From the NCBI RefSeq assembly GCF_902497875.1, contig NZ_CABVHY010000036.1:1-64000 (forward strand): a DNA stretch of 64,000 bases, written 5' to 3'. A program made the position numbers and the translations under genes. Positions 61,041-64,000 of the stretch are shown here, piece by piece. This stretch comes from Pseudomonas fluorescens. GTDB taxonomy: Bacteria; Pseudomonadota; Gammaproteobacteria; Pseudomonadales; Pseudomonadaceae. How positions within the stretch are numbered: the stretch's first letter is position 1; each line of letters starts with the position of its first letter. Under the pieces are notes generated by a model. That model saw only the letters and a list, made by a program, of their open reading frames with translations, was not told the origin of the DNA and did not search any database.

Positions 61041-62324
61041 TTACTCAGTTGCGCCACGTTTTGCTTTTAGGCGAGTGACATTCGCACCCGTCTGATTGGC
61101 GAATTCGCGTGGGCTGACATGCTTCTGCTGATTAGCCTCAAGGTAGCGACTCCACCAGTTCATGATCAGCCTGCGCTCCTCGATAAACTCGGCCTTGTGG
61201 ATGTAAGCGGCGCGGACATTGTTGCGTTCCTTGTGGCTCATCTGCCGCTCGATGGCTGTGTCCGTCCACAAACTCGACTCGATCAGTGCGCTGCAGGCCA
61301 TCGAGCGAAAGCCATGGCCGCAGATCTCGGTTGTGGTGTCGTACCCCATCTTCCGAAGCGCGCTGTTCACAGTGTTTTCGGACATTGGTTTCCAAGACTT
61401 GGTATCGCCTGCGAACACCAAGTCAAATTTGCCTGTGATTGTGTGGATCTGCTCAAGCAGGGCGACCGCTTGCGGCGATAAGGGTACAAGATGGATATCG
61501 CCGGCCATCTTCGTACCCCTTGTAGAAAAGGGTACGCCTTCCAACGCTGGTCGCGTGTCGGGTATTTCCCAGACGCCACGCTTGAGGTCGAACTCGCTCC
61601 AGCGGGCGAAGCGCAGCTCGCTGGAGCGTACAAACACGTGCAGCGACAGCAAGACCGTCAGCCGGGTAAGTGCGCGGCCTTTATAGGTGTCGATCCGTTC
61701 CTGCAATTCAGGCAAGCGCGATAAGGATAAAGCGGGGCGGTGGACGACCCGCGAGGCTTTGATCGAGCCTTCGAGATCGTAAGCAGGGTTTACGGTGATA
61801 AGCCGGAGGCGCTTTGCCTCGCGCATGATGCTCTGCAGGTAGTTTTGTACCCTTAAAGCAATGTCTATCGTTCCGCGCTTCTTGATCGCTTCCAGGGGCC
61901 GCATAAGGTCGTGGGTGTCCAGGTCGACAATGGCGCGGGCGCCGATCAGCGGGAAGAGGTGGTTTTTGAGGCGACTCATCACTGTCTTGGAATAGTCCGG
62001 TGCCCTCTTGGCTGACATTTCCGTGTGCCAGTCCAGCGCAACGCTTTCAAAGGTGCGGCCTTTGATCAGAGCGTCCGTCTTGGCTTGGTTCTTGGCTCCT
62101 ATGGGGTCAATGCCATCCGCCAGCATTCGCTTGACCTCCAAGCGCTTGCGGCGCGTATCGGCGAGGCTAACGATGGGGTAGTTGCCGAAAGAGGTCAGTC
62201 CTTCCCGGCCATTGGGTAGGACGAGAAGGTAAAGGCCGTCGCCGTCGAAAAGCTTGTAGGCGCGGTCTGCGGGCTTGGCAGAACGGCAAGCGGAATCGGA
62301 GAGTGGAGCAGTGGTGCGCGACAT
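61041..62324 (-). CDS. tyrosine-type site-specific integrase
   Basis: A 427-residue integrase of the P4/DUF4102 arm-binding class: arm domain (SDSACRSAKPADRAYKLFDG, LYLLVLPNGRE), SAM-like core-binding domain (about 100-190), and catalytic domain with the RxxxHxxR pattern (ELRFARWSEFDL, HGFRSMACSALIES) and the C-terminal Tyr in NNVRAAYIHKAE. AAGGGAG before the ATG at 62324 fixes the start. It is transcribed away from the tRNA-Asn 3' end, 161 bases off, as expected for an element inserted there. Confidence 0.92.
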   Translation of the reverse strand: MSRTTAPLSDSACRSAKPADRAYKLFDGDGLYLLVLPNGREGLTSFGNYPIVSLADTRRKRLEVKRMLADGIDPIGAKNQAKTDALIKGRTFESVALDWHTEMSAKRAPDYSKTVMSRLKNHLFPLIGARAIVDLDTHDLMRPLEAIKKRGTIDIALRVQNYLQSIMREAKRLRLITVNPAYDLEGSIKASRVVHRPALSLSRLPELQERIDTYKGRALTRLTVLLSLHVFVRSSELRFARWSEFDLKRGVWEIPDTRPALEGVPFSTRGTKMAGDIHLVPLSPQAVALLEQIHTITGKFDLVFAGDTKSWKPMSENTVNSALRKMGYDTTTEICGHGFRSMACSALIESSLWTDTAIERQMSHKERNNVRAAYIHKAEFIEERRLIMNWWSRYLEANQQKHVSPREFANQTGANVTRLKAKRGATE

Positions 62325-62414
62325 AAGGGTACTCCCTTTAATCGAACTGACCTTTATCCCAAACTCCACCCTTAAAATGGCTGGTACCTACCGGAATCCA
62401 ACAGAACACCAAAA

Positions 62415-62447
62415 CGAAAAAACCCGCCAGAAGGCGGGTTTTTTTTG
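62415..62447. terminator. hairpin between the integrase and tRNA-Asn
   Basis: AACCCGCC-AGAA-GGCGGGTT flanked by an A-run and a T8 run, so it can work in both directions; on the minus strand it would end tRNA-Asn transcription. Confidence 0.8.
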
Positions 62448-62484
62448 GTTCAGAGATTTTTAAAGCCTTCTCTGGAACCTTGTC

Positions 62485-62560
<76 letters not shown>

Positions 62561-62829
62561 ATGCCGTCTATGTTACTGATTGAAAAGGAGAAGTCAAGCT
62601 TCGAATAGACTTGGCGGGATTTTATCGGACGACTGCCACGCAACAATCCGGGCAATGCGCGGTTTATCGATGACCGCCGGTTACCAGAACCTCGGTACAG
62701 GTCTACCATGGTCCCCCGGAAGTGGTTTCACGCGCTGCCGGCCCTCAGCCGCAAAGGTAGTGTCATGACCACGCTCGTGTATTCAACCGTACAAGCCCTC
62801 GCCACCCCACGACAATCCGCGGTGGCCCG

Positions 62830-63063
62830 ATGAGCATTGAACAGATCAGCCTGCCAAAAGGCGTAGGTCCACATGCTTCCAAGCTGTGGGATGCGATCAC
62901 CCAGGCCGGTTCGGCCGATGAGCTGAACCGGGCAGGCGGCAAGGCCGAAGGCTTTGTGCTGGGGCTTGAAAGCGCCAAAGCGATCAAAAGCCAGGTGGCC
63001 GAATCCTTGTATGTGGCATTCGACAACGCCGCCAGCCAGCGTTCGACCGAACTGGCTGGCTAA
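62830..63063 (+). CDS. small hypothetical protein (77 aa)
   Basis: A 77-residue soluble helical protein (starts MSIEQISLPKGVGPHASKLW; ends ASQRSTELAG). GGTGG precedes the ATG. Ala/Gly/Lys-rich, no signal peptide. Similar short proteins seem to occur beside aminotransferase genes in pseudomonads, from memory. It is convergent with the gene at 63069-63266. Confidence 0.6.
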   Translation: MSIEQISLPKGVGPHASKLWDAITQAGSADELNRAGGKAEGFVLGLESAKAIKSQVAESLYVAFDNAASQRSTELAG

Positions 63064-63068
63064 CGGCT

Positions 63069-63266
63069 TCAGCCAATCGTCAGTGTGCCGAGCATGAACT
63101 TGGCGGCCAGCGAGGTGGCGACAAGCTGCACCAGCCACAGCGCCATGCCGCCGAGGAACACCCCCAGGGCTATCTGCCAGACCAGCCCGCTGCTGCGTTT
63201 GTTTTGAGTGCGGGGGGTGTAGATGTCCAGCTCGTCGCGGTCAGCGCGCAAATTATCGTTTTTCAT
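63069..63266 (-). CDS. small single-pass membrane protein (65 aa)
   Basis: A 65-residue protein with a charged N-terminal half (NLRADRDELDIYTPRTQNKR) and one C-terminal membrane helix (about residues 28-58). Function unknown. A GAGAGACTCC stretch precedes the ATG. Lies upstream of, and on the same strand as, the partial aminotransferase gene beyond it, with a terminator in between. Confidence 0.65.
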   Translation of the reverse strand: MKNDNLRADRDELDIYTPRTQNKRSSGLVWQIALGVFLGGMALWLVQLVATSLAAKFMLGTLTIG

Positions 63267-63375
63267 GGAGTCTCTCGAAAGGGCAGGGCGCCTGGCGTTC
63301 TGAATTCACCGCTGCGTACCAATCCCACCGGCAGCGGTCTTTTCACAGAGCGGGATTGTCTCACCGACTAAAACA

Positions 63376-63405
63376 AAAAGGGGAAGCCGACCGGCTTCCC
63401 CTTTG
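63376..63405. terminator. terminator after the aminotransferase gene
   Basis: AAAAGGGGAAGCC and GGCTTCCCCTTT arms with a short loop, lying downstream of the minus-strand gene that ends at 63424. Confidence 0.8.
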
Positions 63406-63423
63406 TTTTTTCTCGCTTGTGGC

Positions 63424-64000
63424 TTAGATCACCTGAACGATGGCCTTGGTCACTACCTCGATGTTGTTCTGGTTCAATGCGGCAACGCAGATACGCCCGG
63501 TGTCCAGGGCGTAGATGCCGAACTCGGTGCGCAGGCGGGTGACTTGCTCAACGGTCAGGCCGGAGTAGGAGAACATCCCGCATTGGCGACCGACGAAGCT
63601 GAAGTCGCGTTTGGCGCCATGCTGGGCCAGCAGATCGACCATCTGCATGCGCATGCCGCGAATGCGCAAGCGCATTTCGGCCAATTCCTCTTCCCACTGG
63701 GCGCGCAAATGCGGGCTGTTCAGCACGGCGGCAACGATGCTTGCACCGTGGGTCGGCGGGTTGGAGTAGTTGGTGCGGATCACACGTTTGACTTGCGACA
63801 GCACGCGCGCGCTTTCTTCTTTCGATTCGCTGACGATCGACAGGGCACCAACGCGCTCGCCGTACAGGGAGAAAGATTTGGAGAACGAGCTGGAGACGAA
63901 GAAGGTCAGGCCCGATTCGGCGAACAGGCGTACAGCGGCAGCGTCTTCGTCGATGCCATCGCCAAAGCCCTGATAGGCCATGTCGAGGAATGGCACGAGG
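63424..64000 (-). CDS. aromatic/aspartate aminotransferase, C-terminal part (cut by window edge)
   Basis: The last ~190 residues of a class I PLP aminotransferase. The PLP-lysine is in SSSFSKSFSLYGERVGAL, the substrate-carboxylate Arg region in GMFSYSGL and the C-terminal NQNNIEVV. Full-length relatives have about 400 residues, so about half is outside the window. Related to AspC/TyrB and Pseudomonas PhhC-type enzymes. Confidence 0.9.
   Translation of the reverse strand, partial: LVPFLDMAYQGFGDGIDEDAAAVRLFAESGLTFFVSSSFSKSFSLYGERVGALSIVSESKEESARVLSQVKRVIRTNYSNPPTHGASIVAAVLNSPHLRAQWEEELAEMRLRIRGMRMQMVDLLAQHGAKRDFSFVGRQCGMFSYSGLTVEQVTRLRTEFGIYALDTGRICVAALNQNNIEVVTKAIVQVI

Overview
The window looks like a chromosome segment of a fluorescent-group Pseudomonas. 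The block tig-clpP-clpX-lon-hupB-tRNA-Asp-ppiD is the standard Pseudomonas order, the genes are GC-rich with typical pseudomonad codon use, and several families of REP/REPIN palindromes sit between genes. No plasmid replication genes, rRNA or CRISPR array were seen.

Layout. 0.2-16.1 kb: housekeeping and accessory genes (chemoreceptor, tRNA-modifying U32 protein TrhP, AI-2E-family permease, small orphan proteins, shikimate dehydrogenase-like enzyme, YceH, SstT, MFS pump, NhaR-like regulator, TerC, a C39-fold lipoprotein lacking its catalytic residues, PbpG, a RelB/YafQ toxin-antitoxin pair). 16.2-26.6 kb: folD, a tRNA-Arg/His/Leu cluster, and the trigger factor/Clp/Lon/HU/PpiD proteostasis block, with a sigma32-like promoter before lon. 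26.8-34.3 kb: DUF2242 lipoprotein, a 28-residue ORF, an AraC regulator beside a nitrilase-fold protein that lacks its nucleophile, fadH, a PLP desulfhydrase/deaminase and cytochrome b561. 34.5-40.7 kb: a 2-aminoethylphosphonate catabolic locus (phnX, phnW, two LysR regulators, an organophosphate-type MFS transporter and a broken FAD oxidoreductase). 40.7-45.6 kb: an orphan VgrG with a C-terminal extension, a YebC-family protein, a leucine-rich-repeat protein kinase, and a C-terminal fragment of ZapE.

45.7-62.5 kb is best read as a genomic island. A complete tRNA-Asn gene lies at 62485-62560 with a tyrosine integrase beside its 3' end. The last 23 bases of that tRNA are repeated exactly at 45709-45731, as expected for att sites. 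Between them lie an RND efflux system with its TetR regulator and matching GTGAC-N14-GTCAC operators, then a set of thiol, quinone and electrophile stress genes: OsmC, SDR, two similar TetR proteins, DsbA/FrnE-like, thioredoxin, tautomerase, Old Yellow Enzyme and a carboxymuconolactone-decarboxylase-family protein. The island is decaying: it holds a truncated thioesterase, a frameshifted SDR, a kefF gene joined by deletion to the last ~100 residues of kefC, and a second, badly degraded integrase. No REP element was seen inside it, although REPs are common outside.

Beyond the tRNA are two small proteins and the 3' part of an aromatic/aspartate aminotransferase gene cut by the window edge. The most useful observations are the tRNA-Asn island, its paired operators, the kefF-kefC deletion fusion, two enzyme-fold proteins without catalytic residues, the LRR-kinase and the extended VgrG. 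All functional calls rest on reading the sequence and recalling families; no database search was run.
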